A stretch of 64,000 nt of DNA from Epiperipatus broadwayi (taxonomy: Eukaryota > Onychophora > Udeonychophora > Euonychophora > Peripatidae), in contig JAQFVV010006310.1 of NCBI GenBank assembly GCA_028023455.1, forward strand, positions 3,532,001 through 3,596,000. The letters are read 5' to 3'. How positions within the stretch are numbered: position 1 is the stretch's first letter; every line of letters begins with the position of its first letter. Under the pieces are notes generated by a model. That model was given only the letters and a program-made list of their open reading frames with translations, had not been told where the DNA came from and searched no databases. This document shows positions 10,855 to 22,741 of the stretch, one piece after another. The position numbers were made by a program, and so were the translations under genes.

Positions 10855-11940
10855 TAGAACAAAGAAAGAATGTAAAGAATAAATGACTTTTATAAAAAAA
10901 ATCCAACTTAGGTACTTTTGCTCATAATATTCTTAAAAGGCTGTTATAAATAGGATATATGTATTCTCCATCTAATTTCCTTTTAAAACATTAATTATAT
11001 AAGTCTACCTTTTTTTCTAGGGTTAGTTTCAGTAACACAGCCTAATGCAATGGGTATCATCTAACAATATGCTATATAACTGTGTTTATCTCATTCAGCC
11101 TTTGTATAACAGGAATTAAATATTTCTTTTATATATGTGTGTGAAAAACTTGTATGGTCAGACTAGTTTTATTTTAAATGGAATGGGGCCTAAACCAGTA
11201 CAATATATATAATCAAAATGATAGGCAAATAATTATTACAATCACTAATTATTTCAAAGTTCTGCAAGAGCTTAGGAATATCATATTATGAGTCTTTTCT
11301 CTTTCAACTGTTTAAGATAATAAAAATAAATAACTTATTTGGTTGTTTTTTTAATCCTAGAATTAGATTCCACATTAGTCAACTTTTAATGAAAAATTTT
11401 AATGGAATTTCATTCAATATTTAATGATGAATAGGAATGATTTTAAAAATATGTAGTTTCATTCTTATAGAACTTGTTGATTCTGGGTCCAAGATTATAT
11501 AATTTTTCTTGGATAATTTTAAACTTTTATCATCATATTCTATGGTAATATTGGAATTTTAATTGATTTACTGAAGAGCATTGTATTTAAGCATACATTA
11601 AGATATAATCAACCATTTTGATGGACAATATTGAAGAGTGATCTTTTGTTTTATTCACAATGTTTCCTTTTATTAGAAATTACATAATAAATTCATGCTG
11701 AATAAGAATAACAAATTTTCACATATATTTCTGTTTTTGTTTTTTTTTTAAATATAATAATGACCCAGCAAACAGATTTCAGGAAAAATATGATTAGAAT
11801 AAAACTATCCCTCTTCTATTAGTTTTTCCAATTATTGATAACAATATATTGGCCAACCAAATTTATTTATAATATTAATTATAATCTCACATAAAAGTTT
11901 GCAATTTAAGCTTTTACAAAAGAATATCTAATCATGTTTT
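10855..11940. other. AT-rich spacer, nothing recognised
   Basis: No open frame or repeat structure that I can support. Confidence 0.45.
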
Positions 11941-11956
11941 CTCTTTCTATGTTATT

Positions 11957-12722
11957 AAAACAGACAAAACTCACTATACGTATTGCCACTCACTGCAAGC
12001 TAGAGTAATCAATGGATGCCAGAAGGCTTGTGCATAAAACCCCCATCTAGTGTATACTCATCCAATATCTCCAGACTAGTTTCTGGCTTGTGGCCTTCAT
12101 CAGTAAGGAGACTTGGATCTGAGAGCACTTCATCTAGATCTTAGGATCTAATGCAACCCTCCAGCAGCCACCTTTTATCTCTACTTAACTACAAAACTAT
12201 GAGTCTTAAACTCATCCAATATCTCCGGACTAGTTTCTGGCCTGTGGCCTTCATCAGAGGAGCCTTGGATCTGAGAGCACTTCATCTAGATCTTAGGGTT
12301 TAATGCAACCCTCCAGCAGCCACCTTTTATCTCTACTTAACTATAAAACTATGAGTCTTAAATTGAAAACATGCTAATATTTTCAATCCAAGCTCATTAG
12401 CTTATATAGTCACATAGGTATGAACTCAGTTCAGTACCTACACATTTTGGTGACTTTGGTTCTTTAATAACCATAATCACCACTATCCTATTAGGCAGGA
12501 TTGGTTTTAAGCCAATAAACATCACATGATTACCATTTCTTACGCTTGCTTATAACTTATTAAAACAGGCAAAACTCACTATATGTATTGCCACTCACTG
12601 CACAAGCCTTCTGGCTTCCATTGATTACTCTAGCTGAATGGCAATACGTATAGTGAATTTTGCCTGTTTTAATAACAGTTATAAGCAAGCATAAAAAATA
12701 GTGATCATGTGATGTTTATTGG
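11957..12722 (+). repeat. HP1 fold-back retroposon, largest copy, with internal duplication and nested hairpin
   Basis: Starts with the HP1 left end (TTAAAACAGACAAAACTC), runs through the whole left arm (GCCAGAAGGCTTGTGC, CATCCAATATCTCC, ATGCAACCCTCCAGCAGCC), repeats about 160 bp of it directly (12040-12200 and 12200-12360), crosses the loop (GAACTCAGTTCAGTACC) and then enters a second compact hairpin (about 12515-12722) formed by an inverted HP1 tail and a normal one. The right end is the usual tail ending GTGATGTTTATTGG. Direct repeats CTCTTTCTATGTTATT and CTCTTTTTATGTTATT (one mismatch in 16) flank it at 11941-11956 and 12723-12738. Confidence 0.8.
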
Positions 12723-12739
12723 CTCTTTTTATGTTATTA

Positions 12740-13475
12740 CATTCCAATCAATAATTTTATTTTTCAAATTCCTATGAGCTAAAACATTTACTGCTCTTTA
12801 TTTTTCAATTTTATCTAATTAACTTTTAAATAGGATTTCAATTTTTTTGTTTTCAACAAATTTTTGTACTAATTTCCTGAAAACAAATTAAATAAGCATT
12901 AAGCTTATGATATCATTGAAGTAAATCTAATTTTTTTCTTCAACTTTTGTACTTAAATATTATTTTAGCTAAATAATTAAATGTGGATATTTAAATATGA
13001 ATTTGTGTATTTAATATATTCAAATGCTTTATTTCACTACGTCCTTCTTGTGTAAAAATCAACTTTTATACTTTTCTTTATCAATTTCCTAGCCTACTAT
13101 TATTCACATATATATCCCGTTTGTGACAAACAATAAGCAGGTACCATGAAATAAATATTTCCATATGTATATATGTGTGTAATAAAACAAAACACTGGAA
13201 ATAATTCTAACATTTTATTTAAATGTTGGTATATTTATATGTTAGGTATACTGATTCTATAATCATTTCCACAATGACTAAAACTTTGGACCATCAAGAT
13301 ATATACCCAAGTCATTATCATATTTTATTAAAATGTAAAAATAACAATTAGGTTAGATGGTGATATCAAAAAGATTAACATTGATTAGGCTGTAAGATAG
13401 AATGATTTCATACCTCCAAATTTTTGTAGCCATTTTATAAGAAGTATTTTGAGGATTAAAATGTAAAACTAAGGA
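12740..13475. other. AT-rich spacer, nothing recognised
   Basis: Contains ATGTATATATGTGTGT-type simple sequence near 13165 but no gene or repeat I can support. Confidence 0.4.
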
Positions 13476-13477
13476 AG

Positions 13478-14075
13478 TAAAAGTATCTGAAGATTGTCAT
13501 TAGATTTTGTAGATGATGTGGTTGTTTTTGGATATAATATCTCAGAACTTCAGAAAATATGAAAGAATTTAAATAAGATTAAAGATAAACACTAAAAAAA
13601 CTAAAATAATGTTCAATGATTTTCTCATAAGAAAATAGAGAAAATGAGAACATAGTGGATGTATTGTACTTTTGATAGAAATAATAGTATTAAAAGGAAA
13701 TATGTCATTGTTTGAAAAAGGTGTGTAATAAAATATGGTTTATCAGTTTTTATTTATGGACCTACTCAACAAAGTATGATGAAATATATGTTGGGAGTAT
13801 CAAAAATGAATTAAAAGTGAAATACTTGACTATGAGAATAGCTAACACTGACATCACTAAAAGAATGACATTGAAATGGAGCTGTTCTGGATTTATTGCT
13901 AAAAAGAAGATAATGAAAAATTGAAGTCTTAAATTGGATTTCAAGAGATTGTTAAAAGACTTACAAATATATCATATGAGAGATGGATGAATTAAGGAAG
14001 TTTATTGGTATGATGTAGAGAGGAAAACTTAAAGACCAGGGAAACTGGATTAAAAATTGTAGTTAATCACAATAT
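13478..14075 (+). pseudogene. Decayed RTE-A LINE, RT motif C and C-terminal region
   Basis: Begins with the equivalent of [10 protein letters not shown] (here TTTTGTAGATGATGTGG), continues through the KKTKVMFN block at about 13600 and ends with the LKWSWAGYIA and WMDEIRK...EDRR regions of the complete copy at 57633-60930. Frames are broken repeatedly. The 5' part of the element is absent. Confidence 0.7.
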
Positions 14076-14079
14076 TTTT

Positions 14080-14690
14080 TTTATAAGTACACCCCTCTTT
14101 TCATTTCACTATATCACAATTACCCACCTGTGCAAAAACATAAATCACTCTCTTTCATTATGCATGCACTATAAAACAATCTTCACTGTGCTATATATCA
14201 AACACCTGAATCTCCACTTTGAATTGATAGTTTGGTATTTGTCTACTATGCAATGCTCTTGCAAGATAGGGACTGGTTTGTATCCATTTTTAATACCTTG
14301 TGAAAGAGTATATATCCTCAGCAATTGTTCCTTCATGAAAATTGGTGATTAGCTACTATTAAGTGTATAGTGTAAAATTTAACAGTAGGCCAGATATCTG
14401 GAAATAAAATTAATGATAAAACCAAAATTTAATAATGCCTTTATGAAATGACTTCTATTTTGGTCATAGATGCATACACTGTGGATACAAATATCTAAAT
14501 TTTTATTAAAAATAGTTGTTTAATAATTCAGTTTTAGCAATTTTAAAAACCATCTATAGTTGTAAATATAAGAGTACATATATATATTTAGTTTTCTAAC
14601 AGATGTTAAATTAAAGTATCTAAGCAGTAGATGCAATGACCAAGTGATAATATTAATTATCATGCCATAACTCTTAAACTTATTTAAATA
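14080..14690. other. AT-rich spacer, nothing recognised
   Basis: Several 60-70 codon frames overlap on both strands, as expected by chance; none has coding character. Confidence 0.4.
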
Positions 14691-14699
14691 TTTCAAGCT

Positions 14700-15182
14700 A
14701 CTTTCTAAATTTAATTGCAAGGAAATCAAGTCTTACATCATGTGACTTAATTTAATAAGCTTGTATTACAAATGTTTTATAATGAACATTAATAGCTCTT
14801 AACAAGCTTTTCTGAATATCCCTATTCCCAGATTGGTTTCTAGCTGCTCTAAAAATACCAGTTCAAGCCCAGCATTTATCTAATAGTTAACTATTAAGTA
14901 AAAAATCTAAAATTTTCAGACATTTGTATGTCTTCAAATCCAGCTATATAACTTAAATAGCCATATGGGACTGAACTAAGTTCAGATCCACCATATATTA
15001 ATAGCTTTAGCAATATAACATCACCAAAGCCTCAAGAACAAAAGTATAATTGCAAGAAAATCAAATTCCGCATCACATGACTTAATAAGCTTGTACTAAA
15101 AATGTTACATAATGAGTGTTAATAGTTCTTAACAAGCTTTTCAGATTTTCTACTTAATAGTTAACTATTAGTGCTCATTATA
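14700..15182. repeat. Repeat with two direct units and a module shared with the HP1 loop
   Basis: About 100 bases at 14708-14811 recur at 15051-15146 in the same orientation (TTGCAAGRAAATCAA...CTTAACAAGCTTTTC). Between them, 14930-15000 (ATAGCCATATGGGACTGAAC...) matches the HP1 loop (ATAGTCATATAGGTCTGAAC...), and TAATAGTTAACTATTA palindromes occur at about 14881 and 15160. This looks like an old relative of HP1. Confidence 0.55.
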
Positions 15183-15184
15183 TA

Positions 15185-16415
15185 ACATTTATAAATTTAA
15201 ATTTTTAGATTTTTAAAGTGTTTTAAATAAAAGCATATACAAAGATTAAGTTTGAACTATCATAATAAATTAATCAAAATCATTGCATTGTTGGACACAT
15301 TTAAACCTGATACTGAAAATAGATATACTATATTAATACTTAATAGTAATTTCTAATAATATTAGATTCATGGAAATATGATAGTACTAAATAAAAACAA
15401 ATTCAAAGTCAGCTGTAATAGTTTAAATGTTTCTTCTATATTTTCCCTCTTTTATCAGATTGTGAAAAAGTTAACTTTTTAAACCAGGGGTTTCCAAGGA
15501 ATCAAATTCTATGGGTGTTGAATTAAAACTTATCAGACAAATTGAATGTTATAATAACACTCCTTATATGGAAAAAGCATCGAGTACATCACTCTCTTTA
15601 AAGGTCAACTATTTGAAAAGGATACTTGACACTCAAAATGAATTAAGATTATGTCTAATGTTCTTAATACTTTTTGTGTGTAATATATTTCAGCCATGGA
15701 GCTATCAGTTTACTACAATTTACTGAATAGTTAATTTCATTAGTTAATTAGAATGTATTATGTAACCATAGGATGAATAAAATAAAGTTCTTTAAGAATT
15801 ATATCCCTAATGTTATATAATAAATAATTCATTGGTAATTGCTGTCTATTGTAATGATTAAAAAGAACAATGTAAACAACAGTAATACTAACATTAATAA
15901 CCTAATAAATATAGTTTTTGAATTAAATACAAGATAAGTATTTTATTGAGAATACTGTAAGGAATTAAAAGTGCCTATAATGAACTCGTAAAAACAAATT
16001 TGCTCTAGAAAAGTTTACTTGCATAATATTAGTGTTAAAACATTTTAATCATTAGTGTGAATAGTATAAGAGTAAATATGGCTGTGGAATAAATATTTGC
16101 AATCTAATGTTCCTCATCTATGAAATCCAATAACCAAAAACTAGCCTGAACATTTTATTGGTATACATATACGCCATCACATCACTGTCAAATAATAAAA
16201 GAAATAATTGCACATATGGCGGACTATTCTAAAGAAATGTAAAAGAAAAGAAAATCTAATTATTTTCTGTTAATAGTTATTTTTAAATCTTGATAGAATG
16301 GAAATGATTTTTTATTTTGAAATAATATAATAGCAAACAGTCCCTTGAGGCCATTTAACTGATCAGTCAGATAAAAGATCAATTAAAAAATTCCTAATAA
16401 TAAAATCTGATGTTC
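15185..16415. other. AT-rich spacer with one weak coding-like stretch
   Basis: A frame at about 15490-15726 (reads SKESNSMGVELKLIRQIE) follows a pyrimidine-rich CCCTCTTTTATCAG acceptor-like site, but the acceptor-linked frame is interrupted by a stop. I do not recognise it. Confidence 0.25.
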
Positions 16416-16419
16416 CCAT

Positions 16420-16517
16420 TCAAAAGTGAATTGCCCAGTAAATGATACGAATGAACACATGGTCCACAAAGAAAATCATCGCCAATAAAATCAGTGTGAA
16501 GCCAGGCAAGATCGATC
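16420..16517 (-). CDS. Possible terminal exon encoding a membrane segment, unidentified
   Basis: On the minus strand TTTATCAAATTCCAG is a good 3' splice site. After two bases the frame reads SILPGFTLILLAMIFFVDHV and then FIRIIYWAIHF before a stop. That is one strongly hydrophobic segment ending close to the C-terminus, as in the last exon of a membrane protein. Nearby on the same strand are two other coding-like pieces (16537-16755 and 17110-17352). Their phases do not join simply, so I cannot assemble a gene. A relic is equally possible. I do not recognise the protein. Confidence 0.3.
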
Positions 16518-16536
16518 CTGGAATTTGATAAAGAAT

Positions 16537-16755
16537 TCAAAATGATATAAAAGGGAAAAAAAGAAAACTGGTTAAGTGAAGTTTTGTTCTTTTATATTGC
16601 TCTTGTTGATTACATAATTTAAGCATATTTACATGTCTCATGGACCTCAAAAATGTAAGAGTCGTGCAATAAGTTTTCATTTTCCTCATATTTGCACTAA
16701 CTGTGGCAGCCTCTGGAGTGATAATTCCTGGAAAGTGGAAATGAGACTTGTCTTC
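16537..16755 (-). CDS. Possible exon following an acceptor site, unidentified
   Basis: Minus-strand ATATTGTTTTCAG precedes a 72-codon open stretch that opens EDKSHFHFPGIITPEAATVS and then continues with basic residues (NMRKMK). Its first 30 codons look like real coding sequence; the later part, from about 16660 downward, is A/T-rich and may be intron. No domain recognised. It lies 240 bases upstream of the hydrophobic exon candidate at 16420-16517 on the same strand. Confidence 0.25.
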   Translation of the reverse strand, partial: EDKSHFHFPGIITPEAATVSANMRKMKTYCTTLTFLRSMRHVNMLKLCNQQEQYKRTKLHLTSFLFFPFISF

Positions 16756-17109
16756 CTGAAAACAATATTAACTGTATTTTGAATGGAGTTGTACAATGCA
16801 TAAAGAACCACAAAGATGGAATCCAGTAATCTAAAGCCATGCAAAGTATGAACTTTTGTTTTAAATGAAATATGAACTTTAATTAATTAATACAAACTTT
16901 TCAAGTATTAATTTTAAGCATCACTTAACTTTTAAAAATCTTTTGTCTGACTAAAGCAGAAATTTAAATTTATATTTTTCTTTTAATATGTTTGCTATTA
17001 TTATTATTTTCATTCTTGTAATTTCATTTAAATTAATTATTTAAAAATAAGTGTAAATAGCTGCATGGATTTGTAAGATTATGTTAGTTTAAGGTGTGTT
17101 AATTTTGGG

Positions 17110-17352
17110 CTATTTGTTTTGTAGTTGAATCGGTGCTGGTGGAGGGATGTATGGGTGTTTTGTTAATGTAATCTGGGAGAAGTGCATTGAATTCTCATCC
17201 TCTTGTACCACATTAGCATACAAGCCATAGTACCCGATGAATGCATGGCCCAAAAGTGTAGCCATCACATTGCCAATGGTCGTAGACATATTTCCTATGC
17301 CATTGATCTCCTTACACTCTGGTTGGAACAGTAAGCCAGCAAAGACCACCAT
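17110..17352 (-). CDS. Possible C-terminal exon or pseudogene of a membrane protein, unidentified
   Basis: An 80-codon frame, clearly richer in GC than the flanks, reads ...GNMSTTIGNVMATLLGHAFI, then GYYGLYANVVQEDE, then a proline-rich end (HPYIPPPAPIQ) before TAG. It has one hydrophobic helix-like stretch. Upstream on the minus strand (to about 17560) a CTTTTAACTCCAG acceptor-like site exists, but all three frames between it and 17352 contain stops, which favours a decayed copy. I cannot name it. Confidence 0.3.
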   Translation of the reverse strand: MVVFAGLLFQPECKEINGIGNMSTTIGNVMATLLGHAFIGYYGLYANVVQEDENSMHFSQITLTKHPYIPPPAPIQLQNK

Positions 17353-17564
17353 TCACCATTTATACAGTAATTCTTTCATATATATTCCAAATGATTATCT
17401 TGCCAGACAGATGCACATTTGTCTGGACAAGGGTTCTTTAATAATATCATGCTATAGATGCACATTCCTGTCAGCATGGTTTTTTATGCATCTTCATTTT
17501 GCATTGATCACATCGATATATCAGTAAGCTGGTAGTGATTTGGACGTGAACTTGTAGCCTGGAG

Positions 17565-18780
17565 TTAAAAGAATCAAGTTAATTAAGTAAGCAGTCTATG
17601 TAGCGTATTTACATTTAGTAAAATATTAAAATTGTATTAAATCTATTTATCTGTGCATATACATGAATTAAATATATTTAATCATTAACTTTTTTCAATC
17701 CTTTTTAATGTGTGTGTGTGCATTATAATAAAAATGTTTTTATTAATTTTTGGCAGCAATTTATTTATATATTTTTTTATTAATATTTTTTAAAATTAAG
17801 AATTAGAAATTTTAGAGTGATATTTTAAGCTCAGCTTCTCCAGAGCTAGTGACTGGGGCTTTCAGTTTGATAAAAGTTGAACTTTACCTACGTATCTGCC
17901 TAACTGTTATAATATATATTGAGAAGAATTGTCATCTCATGTTAGTTGTGGAATAGCCTATTTCTTAAATAGTAAATTTAATTAGGTTATATTTAAGTTT
18001 ACAAATATTAAATGATCACTGATATAAATATTTGATTTTATTGGGTATAATTGTAAAACAAAAAAAAATATTTTGATTTCTTCTTGTGAGCTTTATATAT
18101 ATATTTGAAAAATAAAAAACAAGAAGGAATAAGATTTTTAGTTCTGAATTATGTGACAAATGATTTATTATTTGGTGTATAATTAATTAATTTTATTAAA
18201 AAACAAGAAGGGTTTAAGTTCTTTCTTTGAAGAAATTAAGTGTTGCATTGGTTATCAATTTTGTATAGAGTAATTTTTTAAAAATCTCTTATAAAATAGA
18301 AAATCAATTGGTCTAATATAGTAATACCTGAGATAAGCATGCAATTGGATAAAAGATTGATATCAGAATTGTTTTTTTAGAAAAGAGTGTAAGTCACTCA
18401 GCTTGATAGTTTGATGTTAAACTGATCTTACTTTGAAAAAAAGAATGCTTTTCAAAAATATGTGTAATAGTATGGATTTTACAAGAGCCCATTGTTAAAA
18501 GTTGATCATTACTGACTTTAATCATGTAATCAATCTTACTAAAAGGAATATAGAAGGAAAATACCAAGAGAAACTTTCAACTAACATCTAATAATTCATC
18601 CAAAATCAAAGCTGTGTCAATTTATAATGGAAATAATTGTTAAACTGAAAGCCTGGAGCTACAAAAAAAAAAAAAAAGCTAATCTGAAATAAAAATGTGT
18701 TAAATGAAAAACTTGAAGCTTCATAAGAAAAAAAAGGAAACGGATAAAAGTATTGAGAAAACTATAATAACAAAAAGATC
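17565..18780. other. AT-rich spacer, nothing recognised
   Basis: A/T-rich sequence with A runs (18663-18677). No gene or shared repeat seen. Confidence 0.45.
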
Positions 18781-18789
18781 AATGCCAGA

Positions 18790-19170
18790 AAGATTGACTA
18801 AAGTGCAATCTTCAAGTTTTACAAGAAGAGTCGACACAACTAGGTAACTATTGACCACATAGTTCGCTCATGTACCGGACTTGGAAATATCAAACTTTTA
18901 CTTTTCCAAAATACAAAAATTGATATTTACAGAATCCTCTCTCTAAAAGAATCTCTACAAAGTAAGCAGTTTCCAATTATAAGAATGTCAGTATTTCTCA
19001 CCCACTCTATCTGGAGTGTAAGATGCAAATTAGTCTTCACAACTCCTCCGCCGGACCCAGACAGTCTATTCATATCTCTTTTAAAGAAAATCAAGCATAA
19101 AGACATGACCCTTTTCTCCAAGTTTCTATTTGAAGAAACCTGAAATCTATTCCAAATTCCAAAGCCCAAT
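18790..19170 (+). pseudogene. LINE C-terminal zinc-knuckle region remnant (third LINE family)
   Basis: Across shifting plus-strand frames the sequence reads IDHIVRSCTG followed by IDIYRILSLKESLQSKQFPI and LTHSIWSVRC. The C..C...H..C knuckle followed by an aromatic helical tail with ...W..RC is typical of the region after the RT domain in several non-LTR retrotransposons. Stops and a frameshift are present. The minus-strand 98-codon frame over the same interval is a shadow. Confidence 0.4.
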
Positions 19171-19174
19171 ACAT

Positions 19175-20052
19175 TTCCAGATAGCTGATAACAATGATCC
19201 ATAAACCATAGGATTAATTCCATACCCAGGATTAATATCTCTACAAATCATCCACTATCAACTCAGTAGTAACATTATATACTCCTGTTTAGTCAATGTA
19301 CTTTAAGAAGTTAATCTATTAAAAAAAACAATATTCTCCCTAAATAAAATTCTTTTAAAACTAGGTAACTATAGGATTAAAAAAAGAGGTTATATAGAGA
19401 ATTGTTGACATGTAGTCATCTTCATTTGTAAATGCTTTTTTATAGGAACATGAATAATAGAAAATGTGGATTTTTTTTTTTAGTAGTTAGATGAAAAGAT
19501 TTTTTAGTTTGTTAAAATTGAATGGGGATATTCTCATTTTCAAAAAAAGTTTTCTTTTGTAGTGAAATAATTTATAAGGTTTTGATTATTGTGATAAATA
19601 ACTCATTTACATTAAATATTAATTAAAAATTAGAAAGTGAATACTAATTATATGGATTGCATGAGATTATTTGTTTATTAGATGAATAGAGTTGATCATG
19701 TATAATAACTTTGGTGTTTATCACATTATCATTTACTAATTTTTTTTATTTTTTTTATTAACTTTATTAAATGTTTTAAAAAATAATTTCAGAAATTATT
19801 TTTTTCTGCTCTTTATTCTTCTAGCTATTTAGCCTGTAAATTATCAGTATGTGTGACTGATTTCATAAGACTAGCTCAAATATATGGTATTTGCCATTTG
19901 TGTGAATCATCCAGATGGTTCTCTACAGAATTATTTAGATGGAACAAAGGTAAAGATCATCCTTGAAGTCCACATACATTTTATATTTCAGGATTGCTAA
20001 TTTCTTAATGGATTAGTGCACTCATGGTACAGCATTTGCATGTATTTTATTA
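19175..20052. other. AT-rich spacer, nothing recognised
   Basis: A sequence at 19925-19975 (ACAAAGGTAAAGATCA...) recurs loosely at about 20970, on the other side of the HP1 insertion. No gene seen. Confidence 0.35.
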
Positions 20053-20067
20053 ATTATTTTAGTACAT

Positions 20068-20681
20068 TATTAAAACAGCAAAACTCTCTATACGTATTGC
20101 CACTCAGTGACAAGCCAGACTAATCAATGGATGCCAGAAGGCTTGTGCATAAAATCTCCATCTAGTGCCTACTCATCCAATATCCCCAGACTAGTTTCTG
20201 ACTTTCGTCAGTGGGGAGCCTTGGATCTGAGAGCACTGCATTTAGATCTTAGGATCTAATGCAACCCTCCAGCAGCCACCTTTTTATCTCTACTTAACTA
20301 CAAAATTATGAGACTTAAATTGAAAACACTATTTTCAATCCAAGCTCATGAGTTTATAGTCATATAGGTCTGAACTCAGTTCAGTACCCATACATTTTGG
20401 TGTCCTTGGTTCTTTAATAACCATAACCACCACTATAGGTGGCTGCTGGAGGCTTGCATTAGATCCTAAGATCTAGGTGCAATGCTCTCAGATCCAAGGC
20501 TCCTCACTGACAAAGGCCAGAAGCTAGTCTGGGGATATTGAATGATTAGGCACTAGATGGGGATTTTAGGCACAAGCCTTCTGGCATCCATTGATTATTC
20601 TGGCAATACATATAGAGAATTTTGCCTGTTTTAATAACAGTTAAGAGAAAGCATAATAGTGATCATGTGATGTTTATTGGC
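20068..20681 (+). repeat. HP1 fold-back retroposon, reference copy, exact 14-bp target duplication
   Basis: The cleanest member. The left arm (20068-20280) and right arm (20436 to about 20632) are reverse complements over roughly 200 bases, including CCAGAAGGCTTGTGC, CCCCAGACTAG, GGATCTGAGAGCA and CTCCAGCAGCCACC. The loop (about 20281-20435) holds GAACTCAGTTCAGTACC. Beyond the paired region the right side alone continues about 48 bases to the constant tail GATCATGTGATGTTTATTGG. TTATTTTAGTACAT occurs exactly at 20054-20067 and 20682-20695. The unpaired 3' tail and long duplication point to retroposition. No open frame and no clear polymerase III box inside. Confidence 0.9.
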
Positions 20682-20699
20682 TTATTTTAGTACATAAAA

Positions 20700-22730
20700 T
20701 ATATGCATGCAGATAAAATATTAATCGCTTTTGTATTATACTCTAAGTTTAGCACTGAGTGAACTAGATGATGATTAACCTGTGTATAGTATACCTCATT
20801 TAATTCCATTCACAAAGAATGATTTTTGCTGATGTTATATTTATCTCTTGCTTATGTTATTTATTGCAATTTTGTTTTCTTGTTTATTTTCTATGCTCAC
20901 TACAAAAGAGATGACTATTCATTGCTTTTAATGATAGTGATTTGTATAATCTCTACTAGCTTCATGTAGATGATACAAAGGTAAAAATCACCTTTAAAAT
21001 CCAGAAATGAAAGCGATTAGAAAAGACTGAAATTATTACTTTCTTTTTCTTTATTTTAACTAGTGTTTCTAAAGTTTTACTGCCTTGTTTCAAAAATCTT
21101 AGTGTCTAGCATTTGCCTGGCAATAACCATGATGACCTCTTCCAATATTTCCTGGACAAACCAAGAAACCCTAATACACAATGGAGAATATTCTATAACC
21201 AGACCTCATGTAATAACTGGTATAAAAGCTGAAGTTTGGAAAATCTAGACAGTCTTCACAAATTTTTATTGCAGTCAGAACCTAAAGAGGTTCAAATTTT
21301 TGAATAGCCATTTTGGTTGCCATCTATATGATGATCAGCTAAGCTAAACAGCTAGGTATTTGCCTTTGCTAGACAAATTGATCTCTCATTGTTCTAGGAG
21401 ATGAATGAACAACAAAAAAATAAACCAGAAATCATTAATTAATTCATCAATTATTTATTTCAAGAAATTTCATTTATTATAATCAACTGTTAGTGGAAAA
21501 AATGATTTAGGGAACACTGTCTCACAACTTCAACAACAAAAAAATCACTGGACTACTTCAATTGGAAGTAATATTAAATAGCTGATATAATTGGAAAATT
21601 ATATTTATTAACTTCAAATAAGTAGCTGTTTATTTTCAAAATATTGTAAAATAATTTTCTTTAAGTCTCAGTAGTGTACATTTATCTCATCTTTAATTAT
21701 ATAAGGAAAAACTTTAAATAATAATTTTTCAACTCGAATATGTCTCCATAAACTTATTGCAGAGAGAAACAAACTTTGATTAAAAAAATAATGAAAATAT
21801 CACATTGTTATGAATGATAAACTATTAGCTTTATCAGAGATATGATCAGAATTATTGGCATCATGAATTAAAGATTTATAATTGAATAGATTAATTATAT
21901 ATCTCAAATTAAAGAGGTAATGAATGATAATCCTTTGGATCAAATTATAACATCTGTTCAAATGAATCGAATTGCTGCATGTAACAAACTATGAATTTAC
22001 CAGTGCTTAAAGAAATGCATTACGGATTATCAATGCTAAATATTTAAATACCATTCAATGGATTATGAAGCTAAATATTTAAATGCCACTTTTGACTTGT
22101 GAATTGTCAAAGCAAATATTAAATATGATAAACGTCCAAGTGATAAGCAATCTTAAAATGGATTGTGTTGAATGTAACTTACCTTGAATCAACAAATATG
22201 ATAAATTGAATTTATTAATCTCTATGCTATGTCCAGAAAGGATTATATTATGAAAATGAAATTAATTGTGCAATAAACCGATCATATTATTTAATGCACT
22301 TTCTCATAATTGCTTTTTTCTTAATTAGTTAATATTATAGTTGTTATTAATGTAATAAATTTTTCTCATATTTATCATGCTTATGTACAGATATTTTTAT
22401 TTAATATTATTATTGTTGATATTAAAATGGGATGCTTATATAAAACTATGCTATATTATTATATGGTTTATGAGTTCTTAAGTTTCAATCTCACAGTTAA
22501 ATAGAGTTAATCATCCTTATTTAGATAAGTAGATCCATAAAGAATATTTTATGCATCACTCATATGTTAGTCTTAATATTTTTAATATTATATAATACAT
22601 AATAAGGCATCCTAATGATCTACTTATATTTTGTTAGTAGAATGCATTCCTAATGTTTAAGCCTGCCAATGAATCCATTAAAGGATCTTGAAGTAAAATA
22701 AATAAGCCCAATGTAATAAATTTCATTTAG
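20700..22730. other. AT-rich spacer, nothing recognised
   Basis: A 61-codon frame at 21063-21248 has no recognisable motif. Otherwise A/T-rich sequence. Confidence 0.4.
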
Positions 22731-22741
22731 GTATGCTAAGT

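Noticed and set aside
13712-13944. Overlapping 70- and 60-codon genes
   Set aside because: They fall inside a decayed RTE-A copy; the plus frame is partly LINE C-terminus.
17237-17527. 96-codon plus-strand gene
   Set aside because: Overlaps a more protein-like minus-strand frame and runs into low-complexity sequence.
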